Positions 36,246 to 45,884 are shown, counted from the first letter of the stretch. The stretch is DNA of 62,496 nucleotides from Thiopseudomonas acetoxidans (GCF_030362935.1 NZ_JAUCDY010000015.1:1-62496); one strand, 5' to 3'. Translations and numbers: made by a program. Notes: a model not told the origin generated them from the letters alone.

Positions 36246-37751
36246 TTAAACCCAGTGCGTAATGCCCCACCAACCCAGCAAGCTCATCACAATGGCATAA
36301 GGCAGGGCCATATAGGCCATGCGACCATAGGAAAGGCGTACCAGCGGTGCAATGGCCGAGGTAAGTAAAAACAAGAAAGCTGCCTGACCGTTGGGTGTCG
36401 CAACACTTGGCAGGTTAGTACCGGTGTTAATGGCAATAGCAAGCAAATCAAAATGCTCGCGAGTAATTTTGCCCGCCTCAAAGGCTTTGTTAACTTCGCC
36501 GATGTAAATGGTGGCGACAAAAACGTTATCACTAATGGCAGACAGCAAGCCGTTGGCAATAAACAGCATTGAGGGCTGCTGGTCGGTAGGCATGCTGAGT
36601 ACGGCTTGAATAACGGGATCAAACAAGCTTTGTTCCTGAATCACGGCAACCACGGCAAAAAACACAACCAATAGCGCAGTAAAGGGCATGGCATCTTGGA
36701 AAGCGCGACCAATCTGCCCTTCATCGGTAATACCGTTAAGAGAAGTGATCAGAACAATCACCAGCAGACCAATCAAGCCTACCTCGGCCACATGAAAAGC
36801 CAAACCTAGAATTAAAACAATCCCAGCAATGGCTTGAATAATTAGAGATGCTGTTTGTGAGCTGGTGCGACGTTCACGCTCCTCGACTGCATAGTCCGCT
36901 AGAACTAGACGTACAGGACGTGGCAAGCGTGCACCATAGCCAAACCAGTGTGTTTTTTCCAACAACAAGCAAGTCAGTAGACCCGCACCTAAAACCGGCA
37001 GAGTTACCGGAGCCATACGCCAGAAAAACTCACCAAAGTTCCAACCCGCGACTTTGCCGATTAAAAGGTTTTGTGGCTCACCAACTATAGTGCACACACC
37101 GCCCAGTGCAGTACCTACAGCAGCGTGCATTAGTAAACTACGCAAGAAAGCACGGAACTCTTCTAGATGCTCGCGGTGCAGCTCAATCACTTCGCCGTCG
37201 GAGTTGTAATTGCTTTCTTGGTCTCGTGGGCTTTTACCTGAGGCGACGCGGTGGAACACCGAGTAAAAGCCGACCGCCACAGTAATGATCACCGCCGTGA
37301 CCGTGAGCGCATCAAGGAAGGCCGACAGAAAGGCCGACAGACCGCAAAAAAGTAGGCTTAATAAAGACTTGGACTTTACGCGCAGCAGCAGCTGTGAAAA
37401 CAGCGTTAGCAGCAAGTCCTGCATAAAATAAATACCGGCTACCATGAACATAAGTAGCAGTAACACAGGGAAGTTATGCACCAGCTCAAGGTAAAGTGAG
37501 TCAGGCGTGGCTAGCCCCATAACAATGGCTTCGATTACCAGAATGCCACCGGGTTGTAATGGATAGCACTTTAGCGCCATTGCAAGGGTGAAAATAAACT
37601 CGGCAACCAGTAACCAGCTAGCGATAGCCGGTCCGAAGCTGATTAAAACTAACGGGTTAATAATGAGGAAAAAAAGTATTGTTTGTTTGTACCATGCCGG
37701 CGATTGACCGAGAAAATTTCGCCCGAAGGCCATCGCAAAAGACTTAGACAT
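36246..37751 (-). CDS. nhaB: Na+/H+ antiporter NhaB
   Basis: An electrogenic sodium/proton exchanger of the inner membrane, important for salt and pH homeostasis. The 501-residue protein has about twelve hydrophobic segments and begins AFGRNFLGQSPAWYKQTIL, as in E. coli NhaB. Internal segments VGEPQNLLIGK and ISDNVFVATIYIGEV are conserved in the family. I start at the ATG at 37751, with GAGGAA upstream; an in-frame TTG further up overlaps that site. Divergent from the hydratase gene. Confidence 0.95.
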   Translation of the reverse strand: MSKSFAMAFGRNFLGQSPAWYKQTILFFLIINPLVLISFGPAIASWLLVAEFIFTLAMALKCYPLQPGGILVIEAIVMGLATPDSLYLELVHNFPVLLLLMFMVAGIYFMQDLLLTLFSQLLLRVKSKSLLSLLFCGLSAFLSAFLDALTVTAVIITVAVGFYSVFHRVASGKSPRDQESNYNSDGEVIELHREHLEEFRAFLRSLLMHAAVGTALGGVCTIVGEPQNLLIGKVAGWNFGEFFWRMAPVTLPVLGAGLLTCLLLEKTHWFGYGARLPRPVRLVLADYAVEERERRTSSQTASLIIQAIAGIVLILGLAFHVAEVGLIGLLVIVLITSLNGITDEGQIGRAFQDAMPFTALLVVFFAVVAVIQEQSLFDPVIQAVLSMPTDQQPSMLFIANGLLSAISDNVFVATIYIGEVNKAFEAGKITREHFDLLAIAINTGTNLPSVATPNGQAAFLFLLTSAIAPLVRLSYGRMAYMALPYAIVMSLLGWWGITHWV

Positions 37752-38031
37752 TAAAGGTTTCCTCAAAAATAAGTTAACTGGTACGCTTAACTAATTAGGC
37801 TTAAACGAGCAATCTAAGCTGTCGGGTTTTGAATAGCATTGATCGCGAATAAGCCCTACAAAATATAACAAAGGCATGCTGCGGCTAGGTTTTAGGCGGC
37901 TTGTTATGCGCGCAACTCACGCAGCAGATAGGTTGCATACGACGTATTTAATATATATTTAAGACATGCTGCTTTGGTAAAATATTGTAACATATTAAAG
38001 CTTGGCTGCGACAAAAGGGGCTAACGAACGA

Positions 38032-38844
38032 ATGGAAAACTACAAAGCTTTTTTAGTGGAGCTGAAGGACGGTGTTGCTCATGTACAAATTAATCGTCCA
38101 GAAAAGCTTAACGCCATGGCTGCCGAGTTTTGGCAGGAGGTCGGTGAGATTTTTGCTTGGGTAGACAGCACCCCACAAGTGCGTGTGGTTGTGTTGTCAG
38201 GTGCGGGCCAACATTTTTCCGCAGGAATTGATTTGAACTATTTGGCGAGTGTGGCGAGCAAACTGGGTAAGGATGTGGGGCGTAATGCGTTGATTTTGCG
38301 CCAACAGATTAAAGAGCTGCAGACGGCTTTAAACGCAGTAGATAAATGCAGTAAGCCTGTTATAGCCGCCATACAGGGCTATTGCTTAGGCGGTGCCATT
38401 GATCTGATTAGCGCCTGTGATATGCGTTATGCCAGCGCAGATGCGCAGTTTTCGATTAAAGAAGTGGATGTGGGTATGGCGGCTGATGTGGGAACGTTAC
38501 AGCGTTTGCCGCACATTATCGGCGATGGCGTGCTGCGTGAGCTGGCCTATACTGGGCGTATCTTCGATGCTCAAGAAGCAGAGAAAATTGGCTTAGTGAA
38601 TCGCTGTTATGCCGATCACAGCAGCATGTTGGGTGAGGTTTTTGCTCTGGCAGCACAGATTGCCAGCAAATCTCCTTTAGCCGTGCAAGGTACCAAAGAA
38701 ATGCTGCGTTATGCCCGTGATCACAGTGTTGAAGACGGTTTGAATTATATCGCCACTTGGAATGCGGCGATGCTGCAGTCGGAAGATTTGCGTATTGCGA
38801 TAGCAGCGCAAATGAGTAAAACAGCGCCTAAATTTGCTGACTAA
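38032..38844 (+). CDS. Enoyl-CoA hydratase/isomerase family protein
   Basis: A 270-residue crotonase-fold protein in the position of P. aeruginosa PA1821. It shows the oxyanion-hole segments HFSAGIDLNYL and AIQGYCLGGAIDLISACDMRYA, and an acidic residue in SIKEVDVGMAADVGTLQRLP consistent with a delta3,5-delta2,4-dienoyl-CoA isomerase-like subgroup. It probably acts in fatty acid beta-oxidation. I use the ATG at 38032 (AGGGG upstream); an in-frame TTG at 38002 is less likely. Confidence 0.88.
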   Translation: MENYKAFLVELKDGVAHVQINRPEKLNAMAAEFWQEVGEIFAWVDSTPQVRVVVLSGAGQHFSAGIDLNYLASVASKLGKDVGRNALILRQQIKELQTALNAVDKCSKPVIAAIQGYCLGGAIDLISACDMRYASADAQFSIKEVDVGMAADVGTLQRLPHIIGDGVLRELAYTGRIFDAQEAEKIGLVNRCYADHSSMLGEVFALAAQIASKSPLAVQGTKEMLRYARDHSVEDGLNYIATWNAAMLQSEDLRIAIAAQMSKTAPKFAD

Positions 38845-38971
38845 TCGTGAAGCTTGTAGGCAGGTGAGCTTGCATTTAAGGTTGTAAATTTAGAGTGTTA
38901 AGCAACGCATAGTCTGAGAACTGAGTCCGCTCAATGACTTACAGACTTGCTAGTATTGGCAGTTATATGAA

Positions 38972-38988
38972 CTCTAGGTTAACTAGAG
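38972..38988. promoter_or_regulatory. Inverted repeat upstream of fimL
   Basis: CTCTAG (38972-38977), GTTAA, CTAGAG (38983-38988): a perfect 6-bp dyad with a 5-bp centre. It could be a protein-binding site or a small hairpin; no factor is named. Confidence 0.3.
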
Positions 38989-39051
38989 CGGTGTAAATGT
39001 AGCGGATTGGCTACAGATATTTTGGCGTTGTACAAAGACAGGATGCTAGGC

Positions 39052-40710
39052 ATGGTAACTGGAGCAACATCACTGAGTATGGTTCGCACTGAGTTGTTTG
39101 CCACGATGGCGGATACTCAACAGTGTCTTGAACAGTTTTTGGAAGAGCGTGATAGCGGCGTTCTTTTGCAGCAAGCGGTAACCAATTTACAGCAAATCAA
39201 AGGTATTTTATCGGTAATTGAACTGACGGGTGCTGAACTGTTGGCTCAAGAGATGCAAACCTTAGCCATGGATATTCCCGCCGGTGCTGATCAAGACCGT
39301 AATGAGCAGCTCACTGCGATTAATAACGCATTGCATGTGCTGCGCCGGTACTTGGAACAACTGGAAGCTAACTGGATTGAGATGCCAGAGCTTATGCTTC
39401 CCGCTATTAATAAATTACGTTGTGCCAGCGGACAACCTAAGCTACCAGAAAGCTTCTTTTTTTCCGCCAAGCTTAATTTTCAACATCCTGAACCTAGCGC
39501 CCAAGTGGTAGTCGAGGACTGGCAGCAATTAGCACGACGTTTGCGCCAGATGTATCAAGTAGGTTTGCTGTCGGTTCTTAAGGAAGAAAGAGTCGCAGCC
39601 AGTTATGAGCTAATGAAGCGCGCCCTGCATCGTTTAGACGGCATTAAGCATTGTGAACAAAATAACTTCTTCTGGGTGGCCGCAGCAGCGTTTGAGTCTA
39701 TGCATGATGGCAAGTTGCTGCTAAAGCAAAGCCGCAAGCAGCTGTTCTCCCGTATTGACCGTGAAATCAAATTACATCTTGCCAATGGTGGGCATACCTC
39801 CCCAAGAGGTCTGCTTAAAGATTTGTTGTACCTGATTGCCTTAGCCGACTCAAAAGGTCCCCTATCCACGCAGGTGCGCACTGCCGCAAGCCTGCCCAGC
39901 TTACCCTTTACGGATCATATGTTGGCTGATGAGTACCAGCGTTTATCTGGGCCGGGCACGAACGTATTGCGCTCTTTGTCAGTGGCGATTCAAGAAGAGT
40001 TAAGCAGCGTAAAAGATGCGGTTGATTTAATCGAGCGCGGCACAGCATCGTTTGAGCAGTTCAGTGTTTTGCATGTGACCGTAGCTAAGTTGGAAAAAAT
40101 CCTTGCCATGGTTGGTCTATCGACCGCCAGTAATGCGCTTAAAAATCATCTGGACAAAGTAATCCACTGGCAAGCCCCAGAGGATGTGCAGGTCGAAGAA
40201 CTGTATAAGCTGGCTGATACGGTAATTTATATTGAAGGGCTGGTGCTAGGTTTAGAGCATGGTCAAAACGTGCAAGTTGCTGAGGAGTCTGAAGCGGAAG
40301 TGTTTGCCAGACATCAGCTTATGGAGGCACGCATCGTTGTAACTGAAGAGGCCAAAGCCGGTTTAAGCCTAACTAAGCGCGCCATAACGGCATATTTTGA
40401 GTCCTCAGGTGATAGCGCACATTTAGAAAACATACCTGTTGTTTTGACGAATGTGCGCGGTGGGTTGCAGTTTATTGATGAAGAGCGCGCTGCTCACTTA
40501 GTGAATGCCTGCATTGATTACATTCAAAACCATATGATCAATGCTATGGATATGCCGATCGAGCAAGCGCTCGAAAGCCTAGCCGATGCACTAACCAGCT
40601 TGGAATACTATTTGGAGGGCGGGTCTTTGCTGAATAGAAAAGAAGAACGCGATGTTTTAGATTTGGCACAAGAAAGTATCCAAGCACTAGGTGTACAAGT
40701 TCAGCAATGA
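39052..40710 (+). CDS. fimL: Type IV pilus regulatory protein FimL
   Basis: A 552-residue cytoplasmic protein with Hpt-like helical domains resembling the ChpA N terminus but without a clear phosphorylatable histidine. In P. aeruginosa FimL acts in twitching motility through cAMP and Vfr. It begins MVTGATSLSMVRTELFATM; I start at the ATG at 39052, preceded by AGGA. The frame is open from a TTG at 39007. It ends with an ATGA overlap with nudC. The perfect inverted repeat CTCTAG-GTTAA-CTAGAG lies 64-80 bp upstream (38972-38988). Confidence 0.88.
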   Translation: MVTGATSLSMVRTELFATMADTQQCLEQFLEERDSGVLLQQAVTNLQQIKGILSVIELTGAELLAQEMQTLAMDIPAGADQDRNEQLTAINNALHVLRRYLEQLEANWIEMPELMLPAINKLRCASGQPKLPESFFFSAKLNFQHPEPSAQVVVEDWQQLARRLRQMYQVGLLSVLKEERVAASYELMKRALHRLDGIKHCEQNNFFWVAAAAFESMHDGKLLLKQSRKQLFSRIDREIKLHLANGGHTSPRGLLKDLLYLIALADSKGPLSTQVRTAASLPSLPFTDHMLADEYQRLSGPGTNVLRSLSVAIQEELSSVKDAVDLIERGTASFEQFSVLHVTVAKLEKILAMVGLSTASNALKNHLDKVIHWQAPEDVQVEELYKLADTVIYIEGLVLGLEHGQNVQVAEESEAEVFARHQLMEARIVVTEEAKAGLSLTKRAITAYFESSGDSAHLENIPVVLTNVRGGLQFIDEERAAHLVNACIDYIQNHMINAMDMPIEQALESLADALTSLEYYLEGGSLLNRKEERDVLDLAQESIQALGVQVQQ

Positions 40711-41555
40711 GCCACTATCAACACTGGCGCTCCGCAATGCCGCCACTAGACTTACCTGATGGTTTGGCAGTAGCCCATTACAAGCAGGGCTTCGTGCATG
40801 ACCGAACCACGCAAGCGGTGATTTTTTCTCGTACAGAGCTTAAGCACATTTTCGCAGACCGCATTTTGGACGAGCAAGCCATCGGTTATTGGCATGATAA
40901 GCCGGTGTACTTGCTAGAGCTTGATAACGAAGAACTACCAGACAGTAAGTTTGATTGGATTACTGTCCGCCATTTTATGCTGCAGGGCGAAACAGCACTG
41001 GTTAAACTGTTAGGGTTTGCCAGCCAAGTTGGAACCTGGGCACGCGAGCATCGTTATTGCGGCAGTTGTGGTCGGTCTATGCAAAGCTCGCTGGCACATC
41101 GTATGCGTTACTGCAAACCCTGTGGTGTGCAGAGCTATCCGCGTCTTGCGCCGTGCATGATTGTGTTAGTCAGTCGCGGCGATGAGATTTTGCTGGCGCG
41201 TGCGCCTCGCTTTGTACCGGGTATGTATAGCACCTTGGCGGGCTTTGCCGAGCCGGGCGAAACGATAGAGGAATGTGTACACAGGGAAGTCATGGAGGAA
41301 ACCAGTCTTAAAATACACCAGCTAAAATACATCACCAGCCAAAACTGGCCGTTCCCTCATTCCATGATGTTTGGCTTTCACGCTGAGTATTTAAGTGGCG
41401 AAATCGTTCCAGAGTTAGATGAAATCGAAGATGCGCAGTGGTTTAACATCCATCAGCTGCCGCAACTGCCGATGTCGGGCTCAATTGCACGTTATCTGAT
41501 AGAGCTGCACTTGTATCAGCGTTTAGGCGGCAGTGAACCAGTGTTGCCAAACTAG
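40707..41555 (+). CDS. nudC: NAD+ diphosphatase / RNA-deNADding Nudix hydrolase
   Basis: Hydrolyses NAD(H) to NMN and AMP and removes NAD caps from RNA. The 282-residue protein has the zinc ribbon C-G-S-C-G ... C-K-P-C-G, the Nudix box GFAEPGETIEECVHREVMEETSL (here read in two parts), and the NudC array SQxWPFPxS as SQNWPFPHS, with Asn at the variable place. It is translationally coupled to fimL. Its 3' end overlaps the convergent TSUP permease gene by 33 bp. Confidence 0.93.
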   Translation: MSHYQHWRSAMPPLDLPDGLAVAHYKQGFVHDRTTQAVIFSRTELKHIFADRILDEQAIGYWHDKPVYLLELDNEELPDSKFDWITVRHFMLQGETALVKLLGFASQVGTWAREHRYCGSCGRSMQSSLAHRMRYCKPCGVQSYPRLAPCMIVLVSRGDEILLARAPRFVPGMYSTLAGFAEPGETIEECVHREVMEETSLKIHQLKYITSQNWPFPHSMMFGFHAEYLSGEIVPELDEIEDAQWFNIHQLPQLPMSGSIARYLIELHLYQRLGGSEPVLPN

Positions 41556-42308
41556 TCGCACAGTTAAAGCTAGCACCATAATAATAAAGATGGGTCGTAT
41601 CAGTTTATGTCCACCGCCGATAGCGACCCGCGCGCCGATGGCAGCACCGGTCATCAAGGCAATGCCCATCGTAATACCCAGCAGCCAAGCGACCTGCTCG
41701 GCAATAATAAACACCGTTAATGCCATAGCGTTGCTGATAAAATTCATAGTCCGCGCCACCCCAGTGGTGCGTAGCAAATCCAATGGATATAGCAGCAAGG
41801 TGCTGACCGTCCAAAAGGCTCCAGTGCCAGGCCCAGCAATACCGTCATAAAAGCCCAGGCTTAATCCCTGCGGCCATTGACGTTTGCGTCCGATACGGCT
41901 GTTTTCTGGGTCTTGTTGCAACGGAGTCTTATAAAACAGCATATAAATGCCACACAAAAATACCACCACAGGCAGCATTTGATTCAGCCAGTGTGCCGGC
42001 AAATTTTGTGCTAAAAAAGCTCCAGCAGCAGCACCTATCGCCGTGGCAAATAGTGCAGAGCGCCACATTCGCGGGTAAAAAAGTTTGCGGCGGTAAAACG
42101 CATAGCTTGCCGTGGCTGATCCAAAGGTGGCGCATAGCTTGTTAGTCCCTAGCACCAAGTGTGGCGGCAACCCAGCCGTAAGTAAGGCAGGTATCGTCAA
42201 TAAGCCACCACCGCCAGCGATAGCGTCAATAAAGCCTGCAGTAAACGCAACAGCAATTAACAATAGAAACATATTGAAGCTGAGTGATAACTCGGGAATA
42301 AACGACAT
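41523..42308 (-). CDS. TSUP (TauE/SafE) family permease
   Basis: A 261-residue inner-membrane protein with about eight hydrophobic segments and the family motif AGFIDAIAGGGGLLTIPALL near the N terminus, with a second copy DGIAGPGTGAFW in the other half. The family exports sulphite, sulphoacetate and related anions; the substrate here is unknown. The last 33 bp overlap nudC on the opposite strand. No operon partner. Confidence 0.85.
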   Translation of the reverse strand: MSFIPELSLSFNMFLLLIAVAFTAGFIDAIAGGGGLLTIPALLTAGLPPHLVLGTNKLCATFGSATASYAFYRRKLFYPRMWRSALFATAIGAAAGAFLAQNLPAHWLNQMLPVVVFLCGIYMLFYKTPLQQDPENSRIGRKRQWPQGLSLGFYDGIAGPGTGAFWTVSTLLLYPLDLLRTTGVARTMNFISNAMALTVFIIAEQVAWLLGITMGIALMTGAAIGARVAIGGGHKLIRPIFIIMVLALTVRLVWQHWFTAA

Positions 42309-42482
42309 AAATAAGCCTAGGTTGTGCTGGGGTGTACAGTAGAATAGTTGGTAGTAGGGTGCTTAATTGCACATAATATTTGTTAAGATTATCAGCCTTT
42401 AACTAATGAGCTTTGTGGGCAGCTTACTCGGCTGCAATATCAGTATCAGTTACTAAAAACTTTCTATTGAGGGATTACATTG

Positions 42483-43133
42483 ATGCAATTTATTGGGCTC
42501 GCAGTGTTTGTCACTGTAATTGCAGTACTGGTATTGACGCTAGGTGTACGTATTTTATTACGAGGCAACTGGTTTCTGGCTTGGTTTAGAGGCAGTCTTG
42601 GCATAGTCATCGTACTTGTTGCAGCATTGGGCGCTGCTGTTGCTTATGATCTTAGCACCTATCAGCAAAATTTACCTTCAGAAACGCTCGTGCGTATCAG
42701 CATTAGCAAAAGCGTAGACAAGCGCTTTGAACTCAGCGTAACCCGCCAGGCACGCACGGAAAGCTATGTTGTTGAAGGTGATTTATGGCGCTTGGATGTG
42801 CGAGAGCTGGGTTGGCAAGGCTTGGCTGAGGCTATAGGTCTGCAGCCGGGTTATCGGCTCGATAGAGTCAAAACTATTTTTAGCGATAATACACGGCAGC
42901 CCATCGCGCGTTATGCGCAAGCTAAGCTTGAGCAAAGCTGGTTTGATATTGACCTGTGGTTATGGGCTTATCAAAACCGTAAAACGGTAGCTTTGCTGGC
43001 ACCTAAATCGATTAAAAGCAACTATTACCCACTGCTTGATGGTGCATCTTTCGAGGCTCGCTTGACAGAAAAGGGCATTGTTGTACTAGCCACAAACGAT
43101 GTGGCTGAACGTGCGGTTAGAACAAAAAAATAA
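42483..43133 (+). CDS. Conserved membrane protein of unknown function
   Basis: A 216-residue protein with two N-terminal hydrophobic segments (about 3-22 and 37-58) and a C-terminal soluble domain (about 60-216) of mixed strands and helices. Relatives in Pseudomonas have been labelled multidrug transporters in annotation, but two membrane segments do not support a transporter on their own. GAGGG at 42469-42473 precedes the ATG at 42483. No partner gene is evident. Confidence 0.65.
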   Translation: MQFIGLAVFVTVIAVLVLTLGVRILLRGNWFLAWFRGSLGIVIVLVAALGAAVAYDLSTYQQNLPSETLVRISISKSVDKRFELSVTRQARTESYVVEGDLWRLDVRELGWQGLAEAIGLQPGYRLDRVKTIFSDNTRQPIARYAQAKLEQSWFDIDLWLWAYQNRKTVALLAPKSIKSNYYPLLDGASFEARLTEKGIVVLATNDVAERAVRTKK

Positions 43134-43226
43134 ACCCCTGCTTTAAAAAGCCTTGTTTGTCATCATGTAATTGCGCCACCAAACGGGCTATAAGTAGAGC
43201 TTTATTTTTTAACCTAAGTGATTGCC

Positions 43227-43793
43227 ATGATTCTTGACCTCAATAGCCGTTACGGCTTGAACCCTGCGCACAGTGAAGTGGTGGATGCCTGCAAAATTAT
43301 TCAGCCCTGTACAGCCTTAGATATGGGCTGCTCTAATGGACGTAACGCCCTGTATTTGAGCCAGCAAGGCTTTGACGTCACCGCTGTAGATAACAATCCT
43401 AACGCCATTGATATGCTGCAGCAGATTGTCAACCAAGAAGGGTTAACCAACCTTAAAGCGCAGGTGTATGACCTTAATACTGCCGCGCTGACAGACAATT
43501 ACGGCTTTATTGCCTGCACCGTCACGCTGATGTTTCTTGACCCGGAGCGTGTTGAGGCGGTAATCGCTGATATGCAGGCGCACACCTTGCCCGGCGGCTA
43601 TAACCTGATTGTCTGCGCCATGAGCACTACAGGCAGTCCATCACCGGTGCGCTTTGCTTACACGTGCCAAGCAGGGCAGTTGCCAGAGACTTACGCTGGT
43701 TGGGAATTGATTAAATACAACGAAGACGTCGGGACGATGCACAGTGGTGCGCAATTACAGTTTGCGACTCTGTTGGCGCGTAAACCTGAGTAA
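43227..43793 (+). CDS. tehB: Tellurite resistance methyltransferase TehB
   Basis: A 188-residue SAM-dependent methyltransferase. The SAM motif is A-L-D-M-G-C-S-N-G-R-N, followed by Asp in VTAVDNN that binds ribose. TehB methylates tellurite and selenite; the physiological substrate is unknown. No TehA is adjacent. The ATG at 43227 is preferred over a GTG at 43218; no strong ribosome binding site is visible. Confidence 0.85.
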   Translation: MILDLNSRYGLNPAHSEVVDACKIIQPCTALDMGCSNGRNALYLSQQGFDVTAVDNNPNAIDMLQQIVNQEGLTNLKAQVYDLNTAALTDNYGFIACTVTLMFLDPERVEAVIADMQAHTLPGGYNLIVCAMSTTGSPSPVRFAYTCQAGQLPETYAGWELIKYNEDVGTMHSGAQLQFATLLARKPE

Positions 43794-43981
43794 TAGTTAC
43801 GGGCTGATGACTGCAGCTTTAGCGTTTTCAGTGTTGCTATCTTGAGTAGCACTCCTTAACCTGTGCCGCTTTACGACCTGTGTTGGGCGTTTTGCAGAGG
43901 GCTACTCATGACGGTAAACAGTAAGGGGCAGCCGTGTGTTGTGCGGGTATCAATTAGAGCTGTCCGGCGAGTCACCCCGCT

Positions 43982-44728
43982 ATGACGCGCACGGATAACC
44001 CGCTGGTTGAGCTCTATCGCGATGACTGGTTGTTGGCGGTGCACAAGCCGGCCGGCTTGCTGGTGCATCGCAGCCCCATCGACCGTCACGCCACCGAGTT
44101 TGCCTTGCAATACGCACGGCAGCTTAACGGTGGTCGCCATGTGTTTCCCTGTCATCGACTCGATCGTCCTACGTCCGGCGTGTTGCTGTTTGCCCGCGAT
44201 CCTGACACAGCCGGCGCCGTAGGGCAGGCGATGATGATGGGGCAGGTGCAGCGCACCTATAGAGCGTTGGTACGAGGCTGGCCGGCAGAGCAGGGCATCA
44301 TCGAGCATCCACTACGCGAACGCGCGGTTGACCGTCGGCTCAAGGATGAGGCGTTGCCCGTGCGTGAAGCCGTGACTCATTTCAAACGCCTCGCTTGCGT
44401 AGAAATTCCAGTGCAGGTGGAAGGCTATCCACACAGCCGTTATAGCCTGTTGGAGCTGTATCCGCAGACGGGTCGTAAGCACCAACTGCGCCGGCACATG
44501 CAGCATATTAGCCATCCGATTATTGGCGATACCAATTACGGCCGTACCAAGCACAATCAATACTTTGCCCAGCGTTTTGGCAGCAGTCGCCTGATGTTAG
44601 CGGCAACCGAGTTGAGCTTAACGCATCCCGTTACAGGGCAGCAGCTGAGTATCACGTCTAAGCCTGACGCGAGTTTTATGCAAGTGTTGTCGATTTTTAC
44701 GCAGCAGCCAGACCAACTAAGATTATGA
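43982..44728 (+). CDS. truC: tRNA pseudouridine(65) synthase TruC
   Basis: Converts U65 of certain tRNAs to pseudouridine. The 248-residue RluA-family protein has the catalytic motif H-R-L-D-R-P-T-S-G, the LLVHRSPIDR segment, and the C-terminal PQTGRKHQLRRHMQHISHPI. The length fits TruC (about 260). Base composition seems richer in G and C than neighbouring genes, which could reflect transfer; I did not compute it. Confidence 0.88.
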   Translation: MTRTDNPLVELYRDDWLLAVHKPAGLLVHRSPIDRHATEFALQYARQLNGGRHVFPCHRLDRPTSGVLLFARDPDTAGAVGQAMMMGQVQRTYRALVRGWPAEQGIIEHPLRERAVDRRLKDEALPVREAVTHFKRLACVEIPVQVEGYPHSRYSLLELYPQTGRKHQLRRHMQHISHPIIGDTNYGRTKHNQYFAQRFGSSRLMLAATELSLTHPVTGQQLSITSKPDASFMQVLSIFTQQPDQLRL

Positions 44729-44762
44729 GTTGTCGAGGTGGCTGAATTGCTAAGAAGCGTTT

Positions 44763-44831
44763 AATCGCGCATAAGATGCGCTCCCACGGGAGGGTGGCGT
44801 GGTTGACCGGTAGCGCACCCTTGCGCGATTG
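44763..44831. repeat. REP-like inverted pair
   Basis: AATCGCGCATAAGATGCGCT followed by CCCAC, then after a short spacer GTAGCGCACCCTTGCGCGATT. The left arm matches the REP elements at 51.6-51.9 kb almost exactly. The right arm is a diverged inverted partner. Confidence 0.6.
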
Positions 44832-44935
44832 GGGTTTCCCGGTGGCACTTGCGACTATAAACGAAGTGAGCAGGCATGCTTAAGCTGATACTATCTCTGT
44901 AGTTTTTAGCTGCATAGCAGCCCCCGTATATTTTT

Positions 44936-45290
44936 ATGAAAAAAATCGACTAATAAAAATAATATTTTAAAAACGCTGTTGATAGTTGCAGCATTATTTG
45001 TTGTGTTGGCGGGGCTAAAGGTGGCGGCTAATATTTTAGTTCCGTTTTTGCTGTCATCGTTTATAGCTATCATCTGTTACCCATTAGTAAAAAAAGTAGA
45101 AAGTTTTAAGGTACCCAAGCCTTTGGCCATTGTAGGTGTGGTGCTGGTTGTCGTTACAGTGGCAGTATTCATGGTGAGCTTGGTGGGTAAGTCACTGCTG
45201 GAACTGTCGCAAATGCTACCCATATATTTAGAAGCGTTACGCGGTGAAATTAACTGGGTGGTCGATAAGCGGCTAGTGGTTATTCGTTAA
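44936..45290 (+). pseudogene. AI-2E/PerM-family exporter, truncated and frameshifted
   Basis: From 44979 the frame encodes AALFVVLAGLKVAANILVPF and the start of a membrane domain typical of AI-2E-family exporters (YdiK/PerM), which are normally about 350 residues; it stops after about 100. The natural start is probably ATG at 44936, but seven A residues follow and put the frame on TAA after M-K-K-I-D. With six A residues, the reading would be M-K-K-S-T-N-K-N-N-I-L-K-T-L-L and join the downstream frame. Thus both a homopolymer frameshift and a loss of the last two thirds are seen. The sequence to 45443 shows no further recognisable coding. Confidence 0.75.
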
Positions 45291-45443
45291 CATATGGGCA
45301 GTTTGCTGGGAAGGCCATTGGCTCCTTAGAGCAGATTTTCTGACTTCGCTAGTAGAGTGACCTCCCGCCTCTTTGCTGATCTTGAAGAGTATCCGGAAGC
45401 TCAAAAGTGTCAATGGCCGTCTAGCAGTGGGAATCCCCCGTCG

Positions 45444-45839
45444 TTATTCAATGCTTACTCTAGGTTTGGCTCTTGAGTTATCTTTAAGCGGGATTTGCTC
45501 TGGGTTTGCTGGTTTGTTGTAGCGCTGTATTTTGTGACGGTAGTCGTCATTAACACTGGCGTTTGCTCTGTTTATTTTGATTTCAATTTCCATCAAGTTT
45601 AGAGAGGCTGGGGTGAACTCGGCTTTGACGCGATGATCATCGGCATCCCGTCCTTTAACCTTGTAGCAACCGTCATCCACTTTGATGCTCTGCACTGTCC
45701 AACCTTGTTCTTCTAGCTGCTGGCGCAGAACGTCCTGCGGTTGCCACTGGTCAACTGGGTCTTTGCAATCATCGCCAGCCAAGGCGCTGCCGCTTATCAG
45801 TAGTAATGACAGGCTAATAACAGTAGATTTGATATTCAT
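45444..45839 (-). CDS. Periplasmic PepSY-domain protein
   Basis: A 131-residue protein with a signal peptide ending near SGSALA. A single PepSY-like domain (about 30-95: DVLRQQLEEQGWTVQSIKVDDGCYKVKGRDADDHR) follows, then a polar tail. Small secreted PepSY proteins are often encoded beside OmpR-type two-component systems and ferric reductases, as here. It is divergent from the response regulator gene. Its exact role is unknown; it may act as a signal or a metal-linked periplasmic modulator. Confidence 0.8.
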   Translation of the reverse strand: MNIKSTVISLSLLLISGSALAGDDCKDPVDQWQPQDVLRQQLEEQGWTVQSIKVDDGCYKVKGRDADDHRVKAEFTPASLNLMEIEIKINRANASVNDDYRHKIQRYNKPANPEQIPLKDNSRAKPRVSIE

Positions 45840-45884
45840 GGTGAGTCTCCTATTGGGTTAGTGTCAGTCACTGTATGACGCGCG

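Noticed and set aside
39007..39051. TTG start giving a longer FimL
   Set aside because: No ribosome binding site; the ATG at 39052 has AGGA and matches the remembered FimL N terminus.
42483..43133. Calling this gene a multidrug transporter
   Set aside because: Only two membrane segments are visible, so the label is not supported.
43871..44308. Open frame antisense to truC
   Set aside because: His- and Arg-rich translation without domain features; truC has clear catalytic motifs.
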